From: Thermocoleostomius sinensis A174
GTDB taxonomy: Bacteria; Cyanobacteriota; Cyanobacteriia; Elainellales; Elainellaceae
Assembly: GCF_026802175.1 (NCBI RefSeq)
Contig: NZ_CP113797.1
Span: forward strand, 3,821,026 to 3,885,025
Reading direction: 5' to 3'
DNA: 64,000 nt
The notes under the pieces were generated by a model. The model ran no database searches and had not been told where the DNA came from. It saw only the letters and a list, made by a program, of their open reading frames with translations. This document shows, in pieces, positions 9,479 to 17,144 of this stretch. A program made the position numbers and the translations under genes. Position 1 is the first letter of the stretch. Every line of letters starts with the position of its first letter.

Positions 9479-9802
9479 AGCTGCCGCTCAGTACCAGTGC
9501 ACTTGCGCTTGGACTTATTGTACTGACTCCGACTGCCTTTTGCTTAATCTGGAGAATTGAACCGTGGACATGGCTGAAGGGCAACTCCGACTTGAATGCA
9601 GTAATGCCGAAACATGAAAAGGGAGCGATCGGGGTCAATTCAGCCAATTAGACAGCATCAACTTTGCCCGGTCATGCCCCCCAATCTCACGCTCGGCAGT
9701 TAGCGTACTCAATCGGCAGGCTTCATCAGTGCACCAATAAATATTCACCGCCTGAACCGATGAATATTTATTGACAGCACCAATCAACCTTCGATCGAGT
9801 CC
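9479..9802. other. Intergenic region between smtA end and aroK start
   Basis: Contains the aroK upstream region and a long near-perfect inverted repeat annotated separately. No coding potential was seen. Confidence 0.5.
9729..9780. repeat. Long AT-rich inverted repeat downstream of smtA
   Basis: Perfect 13-bp arms CAATAAATATTCA and TGAATATTTATTG enclose a 13-nt loop, and outer GTGC/GCAC arms extend the stem. It lies 23 bp past the smtA stop but lacks a U-tract, so it is either a 3' stability hairpin for smtA mRNA or a protein-binding dyad. Confidence 0.7.
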
Positions 9803-9964
9803 CTAACATCCACAACCTGAGTGACCACAACCGTCGCCACTTTGATGACCATTAGCACAGGCTTCGCTGCAATAGTGCTTACCGTCTTTTTCGATCGCAT
9901 CACTGAGATTGACGACACACAGACAGGGTTCGCAGGCACACTTCATTTGAGTCACCGTTGTCAT
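9803..9964 (-). CDS. smtA: Metallothionein, SmtA family
   Basis: A 53-residue Cys-rich zinc-binding protein. CACEPCLC near the N-terminus, YCSEAC in the middle and a Cys/His-rich tail (CGHSGCGC) match cyanobacterial SmtA/BmtA, with nine Cys and His residues able to hold a Zn4 cluster. I chose the ATG at 9964 over a longer frame because AAGGAG lies eight bases upstream and the protein then begins MTTVTQMKC like known homologues. It buffers and detoxifies zinc and cadmium in the cytoplasm. An SmtB-type operator sits about 40-70 bp upstream, but no smtB gene is next door. Confidence 0.95.
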   Translation of the reverse strand: MTTVTQMKCACEPCLCVVNLSDAIEKDGKHYCSEACANGHQSGDGCGHSGCGC

Positions 9965-10003
9965 GGTGTTACTCCTTGGTAAATTCAGTTCATCTCCATT
10001 ACT

Positions 10004-10033
10004 ATAACATATGAACATACATTCAGATATAGT
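10004..10033. promoter_or_regulatory. SmtB/ArsR-type metal operator of smtA
   Basis: An imperfect 12-2-12 dyad with the core TGAACATACATTCA (TGAA-N6-TTCA) flanked by ATAT on both sides. It closely resembles the S1/S2 operator of the Synechococcus smt locus (TGAAC...ATTCAG). It lies upstream of smtA where zinc-released repression would be expected. Confidence 0.75.
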
Positions 10034-10052
10034 AAATTGTATTGTTGCTACA

Positions 10053-10233
10053 TAGAACAACCCTTCGGACCGTTTTTGTGTAGATGTTGAAAACCCTTGC
10101 CACGTCGCAAATTTCGACCCTCACCCTCAATCCCTCTCTCAACATGGCAGAGAAACTCCAATTCGGCTCCCCTTGGTCCTTTTGGAGAGCAGGGGTTAGG
10201 GGATGAGAGCGTTTTGCACAAAAGTGTCCGGAC
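10053..10233. repeat. MITE-like palindromic element, copy A
   Basis: About 181 bp with imperfect terminal inverted repeats (TTCGGACCGTTTTTGTG at one end; CACAAAAGTGTCCGGAC at the other) and a GC-rich interior (ACCCTCACCCTCAATCC ... GGCTCCCCTTGG). A second copy with its own matching ends lies at 19262-19432. No transposase is encoded. Presumed non-autonomous mobile element. Confidence 0.65.
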
Positions 10234-10240
10234 TATTGAC

Positions 10241-10272
10241 AAAAATAGAAGGCAATCTGCAAATTGCCTTCT
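10241..10272 (-). terminator. Rho-independent terminator of the ChaB-domain gene
   Basis: Read on the minus strand, AGAAGGCAAT and ATTGCCTTCT form a perfect 10-bp stem with a 6-nt loop, followed by ATTTTTG. It lies about 100 bp after the ChaB-domain gene stop. Confidence 0.75.
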
Positions 10273-10376
10273 AATGCAGAACGAACGTTTGTTAACGCTG
10301 ATGGTCTCTAGAACATTTTGTGAGCCAATAAGTTACGAGCCAATATATTGTGATTCACATTGTTCATCGGAGTCCA

Positions 10377-10814
10377 CTACGGAGAGGTTTCATGGATGGG
10401 GGTGTGCATTCCAGCATTATCTGGCAATCGACGCCACTTGCCGTCTTCTCCCCGCTGATAATGCTCATTCAGTTCGATCGTCTGCCAAGCAACCTGTGCG
10501 GCAGTCTGTTCATCATTATTGCTTGCCATGATGCTGTTATAAGCCGCTAGGAAAAGGCGCTGCGCTTCTTCGGGTAAAACCTCTTTCACGTCTTGAGGTA
10601 ATGTATCCATCGTTAAAGCATTACTGCTTTCCTGACGGGCCATGTTTGACTCATCTGCCTGCATGTTTGGTGGAGAGTTATCCGTTGCCTGCTGATCTTG
10701 AGAAGCTTTTTGGCGTTGCTCTACCTGATCTTCAAAACCAATCGTTTGGTCTTGCCGATCGTGATCAGTCTGATTAGTTTGTGCTTGACCAGAACCAGAA
10801 GAATTCGCTGTCAT
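10377..10814 (-). CDS. ChaB-domain protein
   Basis: A 145-residue protein. The first 75 residues are polar and Gln/Asp/Ser-rich, probably disordered. The C-terminal 65 residues match the ChaB family: LPQDVKEVLPEEAQRLFLAAY, then a helical segment and QVAWQTIELNEHYQ followed by GKWRRLP. ChaB was linked to the ChaA cation antiporter in E. coli, but its biochemical role is uncertain, and no chaA is adjacent here. ATG at 10814 is preceded by AAAGGA, so I prefer it over the GTG/ATG six codons upstream. Confidence 0.75.
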   Translation of the reverse strand: MTANSSGSGQAQTNQTDHDRQDQTIGFEDQVEQRQKASQDQQATDNSPPNMQADESNMARQESSNALTMDTLPQDVKEVLPEEAQRLFLAAYNSIMASNNDEQTAAQVAWQTIELNEHYQRGEDGKWRRLPDNAGMHTPIHETSP

Positions 10815-11265
10815 GGTATAAATTCCTTTCAAGGCTTTATATGATTTATGTGTTGAAGTTTATGTTAGTTCTAGTTCAATTACTTCACCTCTGTCTAATG
10901 AAAGAATGAAAAATTGTGTTCAATTACGATGTGATGCTCAATTCAAAATAGCGTATTACTATCTCAGTCAAAAGACATAGATGCTTCACTGATTGATTCA
11001 CAATTTAAGACTACATCTATGACAACAGTGTTAACTAAAAAAGTTACTTGATTAGATCATGCGCTTTTTCTTTCTTCTCCCTTGGCTTGAAAGACATCAC
11101 GTCTTTCCTGAAGAGGTTTGCGATAGAATCAATCGCGCCTCTTCTTGCACAATGGGAGATTAACATAGGAGATCAATGACCGTAGAATTGCGAACGGTTG
11201 TGTTTAGGGCTGCACGACATCATTACATACAGTGGTAATCTTTGTAGAAAAAGTAGATCGACGTT
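10815..11265. other. Intergenic region, divergent ChaB-domain / ThrE-like genes
   Basis: AT-rich divergent promoter region of about 450 bp. It contains a short hairpin (GAAAGAC-atcac-GTCTTTC near 11086-11105). No gene or known regulator site was recognised. Confidence 0.4.
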
Positions 11266-12111
11266 ATGTCTCCTCGATCGCAACCTGAGCGTGAACCATC
11301 AACGGCTGAAGAATCCTTGGCTAGCCCGTTGGGGGCAACTGATCTAGCCGACGTTATGCAAGCCATCATGCGGATTGGGATATTAATGTTGCGCAGTGGC
11401 ACGGTCAGTTTTCGGGTAGAGCAAGCCATGCACCGATCGGCGAAAGCATTGGGGGCCGATCGGTTGGATGCGTTTGTCACCCTGACGGGCATCATGGCTT
11501 CTGTTCACTGCAACAATCAGCACTATACGCAAATCGCTCGCGTTAAAAATGTAGGAGCAGATATGAATCGCCTCAGTGCAGTAGAACGGTTGTCGCAAAC
11601 CATCCCGCCTCACACGACGGCAGACACCGTTTGCCAAATTCTTGATCAAATTGAAGCGGCACCCCTACTCTATCCCAACCCCTTGAGAATCGTCTTGGTT
11701 GCAGTTGCGTGTGGGTGCTTTGCGGTGCTGAATCAGGGTGACGCAATCGAGTGGCTGGCTGCCGCTGGGGGGGCGGGTGTGGGGCAAACCGTTCGCAGTT
11801 ACCTTCAGCAAAGCCACCTCAATCTCATCGCTGTCACAATTCCCTGTGCCGCTATTGCTACGGTTGTCTGCCATCTCATCATGCAGGGGGTCGCGCTCAT
11901 TGGCTGGACACCAGAGAACACCCAGGCGGGGTTTCTGGCAACCGTGCTGTTTTTGGTACCAGGAATGCCGCTGGTGACAGCGGCTTTAGACTTAGTGCGC
12001 TTTGATTTAAGCTCTGGCATGGCGCGGATTGCTCATGCTCTGATTGTCATGTTCAGTGTCGCGATCGGCATTTTGCTAGTTGTTCCCTTGATTGGACTAT
12101 CGATTCTATAG
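11266..12111 (+). CDS. Threonine/serine exporter-like protein, single ThrE domain
   Basis: A 281-residue membrane protein with the ThrE N-terminal domain (PF06738): RSGTVSFRVEQAMHRSAKAL and VTLTGIMASVH in the soluble part (about residues 45-150), then about five hydrophobic segments from residue 140 to the end. Full ThrE exporters carry a second membrane domain (ThrE_2) in the same chain or in an adjacent gene. Neither is visible here, so a partner may be elsewhere. Amino-acid export is inferred from the family only. Confidence 0.8.
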   Translation: MSPRSQPEREPSTAEESLASPLGATDLADVMQAIMRIGILMLRSGTVSFRVEQAMHRSAKALGADRLDAFVTLTGIMASVHCNNQHYTQIARVKNVGADMNRLSAVERLSQTIPPHTTADTVCQILDQIEAAPLLYPNPLRIVLVAVACGCFAVLNQGDAIEWLAAAGGAGVGQTVRSYLQQSHLNLIAVTIPCAAIATVVCHLIMQGVALIGWTPENTQAGFLATVLFLVPGMPLVTAALDLVRFDLSSGMARIAHALIVMFSVAIGILLVVPLIGLSIL

Positions 12112-12477
12112 CCGCTTAATTTGCAGCAAGCAGTTGGCTACAGAAGGACAAGTTCATGCCGTCAACCGGCATCACAACGCTAAGTAGCGCACTCAGTAGA
12201 CAATCCTCCTAGTTTGGTTCGATCAATCCATCGAGTTGGCTCAGAAAGTGGAAATATAGGAAAAATCAGGGCCCGATCGCCGTGCCCTGACACCACACAA
12301 ATCTGCACTCCCCTATTGCTCAGGGATAAGGAACTGACAACATCACCAACGATGACGTTTCATAGCGTTTCATAGCGTTTCCGATATGTGGCTTCTGTTC
12401 CCCCGACGGTCGCCGTCCCCTTAGGCAGGGAGAGGATAGGGGTCATCAAGAGATATCACCAGGTTTGAAACACTATC
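12112..12477. other. Intergenic region, convergent ThrE-like / cugP
   Basis: About 366 bp between two convergent genes. It holds a tandem CATAGCGTTT duplication (12361-12380) and a GC-rich palindromic fragment (GTCCCCTTAGGCAGGGAGAG) of the dispersed repeat type. No clear terminator with a U-tract was found. Confidence 0.45.
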
Positions 12478-13641
12478 TTACCGACCGTTACTGAGCAATT
12501 CGGCAATCACCCGATGTTCATCTGGAGGCACACCGGGATCGGTCTTACGGGCATCCGTAATCAGCCAATCTAACGCTGCCGCTTGCACATCGATCGCCGC
12601 TCCGGTTTTGTCTACACAATAACGACCAAAAACCAGCTTATCAACCAAGCGCACGCCTGGGCCTAACCGCGAATATTCAAAAATGACACTGTTGTCCACG
12701 GTGGCGTTGCTGCAAATGTGGCAGCTTGGCCCAATCATCGATGGGCCAATAATTGTGGCACCATCCTCGATGCGAGTCATCGCGCCAATATAAACCGGCC
12801 CACGAATGTCTACTTTGTCCCAGTTCACCACAACATTTAGCCCCGTATAGATTCCTGGGGCTACTTCCTTACCCGGAATGGGTACATTTTTGACCTTGCC
12901 CAGCAATACATCGCGAATTGCTTGCCAGTAGTCGGGCACTTTCCCAATATCGACCCATTCAAAGTCCATTGAGACTCCGTAGAACGGTGCACCCATTTCT
13001 ACGAGTTTAGGAAACAGTTGTCCACCGATGTCATATTCTACGCCTGAAGGAATATAATCGAACACCTCGGGTTCAAAGATATAAATTCCAGTATTGATGT
13101 CGGTGCTGAGGGCTTCGTCTATGGAGGGTTTTTCTTGGAACGCTTTGATACGTCCTTCTTCATCCGTCACGACTACACCATAGCTAGACACTTGATCACG
13201 CGGCACCGATTTCATCACCACCGTCGCGATCGCCCCTTTACTGCGATGCCACTCTACAGCCTTGGTTAAGTCTAGATCAATGAGCGCGTCTCCACAGAGC
13301 ACGATAAACGTGTCATCAAAGAATGGATAAAAGTCCTGAATGCGGCGCATTCCACCAGCAGAGCCTAGCGCCTTGCCCACCAATTCGCCATCCACAATAT
13401 TTCCTTCAAACGAGTAGGCAATTTTCACCCCAAACCGCTGTCCATCTCGAAAATAGTTCTCAATTTCGTTAGCCAAGTGGCTGACGTTAACCATAATTTC
13501 GTCAAATCCGTGCTGCCGCAACAGTTCCAGCAGAAATTCCATAACAGGCTTCTGCAAAATTGGAATCATGGGTTTAGGGATGGTGTAGGTGATGGGACGA
13601 ACGCGAGTCCCCTTACCGGCTGCCAGAATCATGGCTTTCAT
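12478..13641 (-). CDS. cugP: Sugar-nucleotide pyrophosphorylase, CugP-type UDP-glucose pyrophosphorylase
   Basis: A 387-residue nucleotidyltransferase. The N-terminal Rossmann-like domain opens with the signature LAAGKGTRVRPITYTIPKP, and LCGDALIDLDL carries the metal-binding Asp. The C-terminal part (about 255-345) has left-handed beta-helix repeats (VYIGAMTRIEDGATIIG, SVIFEYSRLG). Overall sequence closely recalls cyanobacterial CugP (Synechocystis slr0207 family), the non-GalU enzyme making UDP-glucose for glycolipids and polysaccharides; GDP-mannose pyrophosphorylase is the alternative annotation often given. Substrate assignment comes from recognised similarity and not from a diagnostic residue. 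Confidence 0.82.
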   Translation of the reverse strand: MKAMILAAGKGTRVRPITYTIPKPMIPILQKPVMEFLLELLRQHGFDEIMVNVSHLANEIENYFRDGQRFGVKIAYSFEGNIVDGELVGKALGSAGGMRRIQDFYPFFDDTFIVLCGDALIDLDLTKAVEWHRSKGAIATVVMKSVPRDQVSSYGVVVTDEEGRIKAFQEKPSIDEALSTDINTGIYIFEPEVFDYIPSGVEYDIGGQLFPKLVEMGAPFYGVSMDFEWVDIGKVPDYWQAIRDVLLGKVKNVPIPGKEVAPGIYTGLNVVVNWDKVDIRGPVYIGAMTRIEDGATIIGPSMIGPSCHICSNATVDNSVIFEYSRLGPGVRLVDKLVFGRYCVDKTGAAIDVQAAALDWLITDARKTDPGVPPDEHRVIAELLSNGR

Positions 13642-13950
13642 AAACTTCTATCCCTCTGTACCTGAGATGAAAACACAATAGGCATGAATCACGAATGCGT
13701 GAGCAATTGTGAGAAAACACTCTCCAATTTTCCACGAACTGTGAAGATAACCAAGATAAAATCTTGATTTTGTGAAAAAATTTGCAGAATCTATACTTAA
13801 GTAAAATTACGGAAGATTTTAACGCAAACTTCCTGCTCTATCAGAAAGATTCCCAACGAGCGGATTCCACAAACTTCTACAATCAGCAGTTAAATCAGTT
13901 TTTTTGATTCATCCTTTCATAATGACTGATTTCAGCTTATGAGTGAAGGG
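13642..13950. other. Intergenic region upstream of cugP
   Basis: About 309 bp of AT-rich sequence between the amidohydrolase start-distal end and the cugP start. It contains the probable cugP promoter. No coding potential or strong hairpin was seen. Confidence 0.4.
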
Positions 13951-15345
13951 TTACGTTGACAATCCCATGACCGATCGATAGTGCTGTTCTACATCCACAA
14001 CGCTGGTGGTTGAGTATTGCTGAGGGGGTTGGCTGTACCTCAACAGTTCTTGTTTTAGCATAGTCACATCTACGGTTTGAATCTTGCCATCGGCAACAAT
14101 TCGTTGACCATTCACCCAGACACTATCCACTGCTTGGGTTGGCCGCCCCAGAACCAACAGCCCAACGGGATCAGTTTGAGGAAGCAGCGAGAGACTCGTT
14201 AAGTCATATAGCACAAAATCGGCTTTTTGCCCGATCGCAATGCACCCCATCTGCTGCTCTAACCCTAACCCCTTTGCCCCGCCAATACTAGCCATCTGTA
14301 CCGCTTCGTGAGGCGTAATCCAGTGGCGATAGTCTGAGTCGGTGATGTTGTGGAGGATTGTGCCGATTTTGATAGCTTCCAAAACATCTTGGGCATCGTT
14401 GCTAGCAGAACCATCACAGCCAAAACACACATTCACCCCCGCTTGACGAAATTTCAAAATAGGAGCAATGCCACTACCTAAGCGCAAATTGCTCAACGGG
14501 TTATGAACCACTGTTGCTCCTGTAGCGGCTAGAATATCAATCTCTGCATCATCAAGCCAAACGCAATGTGCCAGAGATGTGTGTGGCCCCAAAAACTCAA
14601 GACGCTTGAGATGTTCTACCGCGCTACAGCCATATTTCTCCTGAGCCAAGATCTGTTGTGCTCTCGTTTCCAGTAAGTGCGTATGACGGCAAAGCTGGTA
14701 GCGTTCGCTCAATTCAACGCCTTTTTGCACGAGTACATCACTGCAAAGCTGAAGCCCTGTCGGTGATATGACGAGATTGATGCCGCGATCGGGGCAATGG
14801 TGCATTAAGATGGCTTCCTCTAGCAGATCTAGCACAGCTTTGGTTTGGCGCTGGGGATCTGGCGCGGTGCCATTAGAAGGCAGGCTAGTGGGGAGAGACT
14901 GGTCATGCACTAAGGGCGCGACAAATGCTCGAATTCCCACCTGTTGATAGGCCCGCACAGCGGCGTCAATCGTTTCTCGTTCGCGACCAGGAAGTAACAA
15001 CAAGTGATCCACGATCGTCGTTCCACCTGATAGCAGCGTTTCTACGGCTGTGCCCAGCGCACTTAGGTATATCTGTTCCGACTGCAATAACTTCGGGCTA
15101 TATAGCTCAAACAACCATAGCTCTAGCGGTAATGGCGGAATGCGCCCGCGTTGCCAAAATTCTGGTGAATGCGTATGAGCATTGACAAACCCTGGCAAGA
15201 GCAGCTTATTTTGTCCATCGATGGTGTCTCCAGCGATCGGTAAATTGACACCAATCGCGGTGATTCGATCGGCTTCAACTTGAACATCTAGCGTCTTATA
15301 TCCCTGATCGGTTAAGACTAGGGCATTTTGTATCGTAAATACCAC
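13951..15345 (-). CDS. Amidohydrolase, ATZ/TRZ-like deaminase family
   Basis: A 464-residue metal-dependent hydrolase of the amidohydrolase superfamily. Ligands are visible in order: H-x-H in VNAHTHSPEF, a third His in CRHTHLLETRAQ, a fourth in SLAHCVWLDDAE, and the catalytic Asp in CFGCDGSASND. VVHNPLSNLRLGSG is the usual ATZ/TRZ (chlorohydrolase, guanine or cytosine deaminase) signature. Enzymes of this group remove amino or chloro groups from heterocycles or S-adenosyl/thioadenosyl compounds. It is divergent from a Rid, isochorismatase and cupin trio, which suggests one catabolic pathway. The substrate cannot be read from sequence. Confidence 0.85.
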   Translation of the reverse strand: MVFTIQNALVLTDQGYKTLDVQVEADRITAIGVNLPIAGDTIDGQNKLLLPGFVNAHTHSPEFWQRGRIPPLPLELWLFELYSPKLLQSEQIYLSALGTAVETLLSGGTTIVDHLLLLPGRERETIDAAVRAYQQVGIRAFVAPLVHDQSLPTSLPSNGTAPDPQRQTKAVLDLLEEAILMHHCPDRGINLVISPTGLQLCSDVLVQKGVELSERYQLCRHTHLLETRAQQILAQEKYGCSAVEHLKRLEFLGPHTSLAHCVWLDDAEIDILAATGATVVHNPLSNLRLGSGIAPILKFRQAGVNVCFGCDGSASNDAQDVLEAIKIGTILHNITDSDYRHWITPHEAVQMASIGGAKGLGLEQQMGCIAIGQKADFVLYDLTSLSLLPQTDPVGLLVLGRPTQAVDSVWVNGQRIVADGKIQTVDVTMLKQELLRYSQPPQQYSTTSVVDVEQHYRSVMGLST

Positions 15346-15573
15346 ACAACACCTTATGTCTGGTTATATCTGATGATTGATCAACTGATTCTTTTCACAA
15401 TAAAGGATTTTTAAGGTGAATGAATGCTTTTTTATGGTAGTCATCTGAGTAGCCATTTGTGGTAAACATTCACCCTAGAGAAATCATCAATGTTTATCAA
15501 TGGTAAGTGTTAACTCAATTGAGATTTATCATCACTTTTCCATCAATAGAACATATCAAGTTGGAGAGAAATC

Positions 15574-15957
15574 GTGTTTGAACGTATTACATTACCTGAC
15601 ATGCCTTTAGTTTCTCCCTATTGTCATGCTGTACGCGCCGGAGATTTTCTGTTTGTCACCGGGCAATTGGCTCAAGATCCACAAACTGGAGCGATCGTCC
15701 GGGGAAGTATTGAAGATCAAACTCGCCAGGTCATGGATAACCTGAAGCGCGTTTTAGATCATGCTGGAACTAGTTTCAATCGCGTCACGATGGCTCGGAT
15801 TTTCCTCACCGACATTCGTTTTATTCAGACCGTTAATCAAATTTATGCCTCCTACTTCCATTCCGATGAACTGCCTAGCCGCACAACGATTGGCATTACG
15901 GGCTTGGCAGGTTTGGGAGACATTGAGATCGATCTGATTGTGTATTGTGGGGATTAG
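15574..15957 (+). CDS. Rid family (RidA/RutC-like) protein
   Basis: A 127-residue member of the YjgF/YER057c/UK114 family. The active-site Arg of enamine/imine deaminases is probably in the segment SRTTIGITGLAGLGDIEID, where an acidic residue follows as in RidA. FVTGQLAQDP is the typical second-strand signature. Start is GTG with GGAGAG seven bases upstream. Rid proteins hydrolyse reactive enamine intermediates, or in the Rut pathway process aminoacrylate. Its position before an isochorismatase-fold hydrolase mirrors rutB-rutC pairing. The frame ends inside a GGG-rich repeat tract. Confidence 0.9.
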   Translation: MFERITLPDMPLVSPYCHAVRAGDFLFVTGQLAQDPQTGAIVRGSIEDQTRQVMDNLKRVLDHAGTSFNRVTMARIFLTDIRFIQTVNQIYASYFHSDELPSRTTIGITGLAGLGDIEIDLIVYCGD

Positions 15958-15979
15958 GGATTAGGGATTGGGAGTTGGG
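15949..15979 (+). repeat. G-quadruplex-capable GGG tract
   Basis: Five GGG runs separated by 3-4 nt loops (units GATTAGGG and GATTGGG), crossing the Rid gene stop codon. Spacing is ideal for an intramolecular G-quadruplex in the mRNA or coding strand. Confidence 0.75.
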
Positions 15980-16273
15980 ATTATGAAGTTGGGAAATACT
16001 CATCCACCTGGTTGACTGATTGGTTGACTAATATATTTTCGCCCCTCATTCCCCAACCCCTACTTCCATAGGGGGCAATGGGAAGTCGAAACGATGGGGT
16101 GAATTTCAACGTCCCTCGCTGGCTTTGACAGAGAAATTTAGGGTGAGGACGGAAACCTTGGGTCAGGCAATTAGTTCATTCACTCAACCTCTCTTCAAAA
16201 CGTGGTATTTAATACTGAATTGAAAGTGACTTTTGCATTAGGACAGCAGTACATCAAAACAGTAGGCTAGTGT
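15958..16273. other. Intergenic region between Rid and isochorismatase-fold genes
   Basis: About 316 bp of repeat-derived sequence (GGG tract, GGTTGACTNATT direct repeat, CCCCTCATTCCCCAACCCC-type GC-rich fragment). A short palindrome GTATTTAATAC sits at 16205-16215 in the presumed promoter of the hydrolase. No gene was recognised. Confidence 0.4.
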
Positions 16274-17041
16274 ATGAATCAATCGCTGCGATCGCTGGGA
16301 ATTCCACCTAACGCTTGGTTGGTAGATGCTGAAACAGCAGATCTAACTCGACCACCGTTGATTCCGCGCCCCATTATTCTTCCAACCGACACGAAACAAT
16401 TGCGTTTAGACCTGGCTAAAGCAGCTATGGTGGTGATTGACATGCAGAATGATTTTTGTCATCCCGACGGTTGGTTAGCTCATATCGGCGTAGATATAAT
16501 GCCCGCCCGCGATCCCATCAAACCATTGAAACAGCTATTACCAGAACTGCGCAGCGTGGATGTGCCGATCGTCTGGGTCAATTGGGGAAACCGACCGGAT
16601 TTGCTCAACATCAGCCCAGCTTTGCGCCATGTTTACAATCCCACCGGTGCAGGGATTGGACTAGGCGATCCCTTACCCAAGAACCATGCGCCTGTTTTAA
16701 CGAAAGGGAGTTGGGCCGCCGCCGTAGTGGATGAGTTGACGATCGAACCGACCGATATTCAAGTCGATAAATATCGCATGAGCGGATTTTGGGACACCCC
16801 GCTCGACAGTATTCTACGCAATTTAGGCAAAACCACCTTGTTCTTCGCAGGAGTCAACGCCGATCAATGTGTCATGACCACTCTGCAAGACGCCAATTTT
16901 CTCGGCTACGATTGTATTTTGATTCGCGACTGCACTGCAACAACCTCTCCAGACTACTGTTTGCAAGCAACCTTTTATAACGTCAATCAGTGCTTTGGAT
17001 TTATCACCGAGTCTCAAGCCCTATTGACCGCTATTCAATAG
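16274..17041 (+). CDS. Isochorismatase-fold cysteine hydrolase (biuret hydrolase/RutB-like)
   Basis: A 255-residue hydrolase with an intact catalytic triad: Asp in MVVIDMQNDFCHP (near residue 56), Lys in VLTKGSWAAAV (near 140) and Cys in NADQCVMTTLQDAN (near 199). Segment order, including HIGVDIMPARDPIKPLKQLL and GAGIG, recalls biuret amidohydrolase and RutB. These enzymes cleave ureido or amide bonds and release ammonia or carbamate. With the neighbouring amidohydrolase and Rid protein it suggests stepwise ring opening, amide cleavage and imine clearance; that pathway is inference. The N-terminal 35 residues are longer than in RutB. Confidence 0.87.
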   Translation: MNQSLRSLGIPPNAWLVDAETADLTRPPLIPRPIILPTDTKQLRLDLAKAAMVVIDMQNDFCHPDGWLAHIGVDIMPARDPIKPLKQLLPELRSVDVPIVWVNWGNRPDLLNISPALRHVYNPTGAGIGLGDPLPKNHAPVLTKGSWAAAVVDELTIEPTDIQVDKYRMSGFWDTPLDSILRNLGKTTLFFAGVNADQCVMTTLQDANFLGYDCILIRDCTATTSPDYCLQATFYNVNQCFGFITESQALLTAIQ

Positions 17042-17144
17042 CTCAAATCAGCACCGAGTAAATTTGTTCGGCTTTTCTCTTTTCTTGTCCTAACCCCCAA
17101 CTCTCAACTCCCAATCCCTAGCTCCCAATCGGAGGAACCGCTCT

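Noticed and set aside
10097-10531. A 144-codon plus-strand frame opposite the ChaB-domain gene
   Set aside because: It runs through the MITE-like repeat and antisense to the ChaB domain; the translation has no domain.
16190-16273. NtcA site (GTA-N8-TAC) upstream of the isochorismatase-fold gene
   Set aside because: The nearest palindrome, GTATTTAATAC, has a spacer of five instead of eight, so it does not fit the NtcA consensus.
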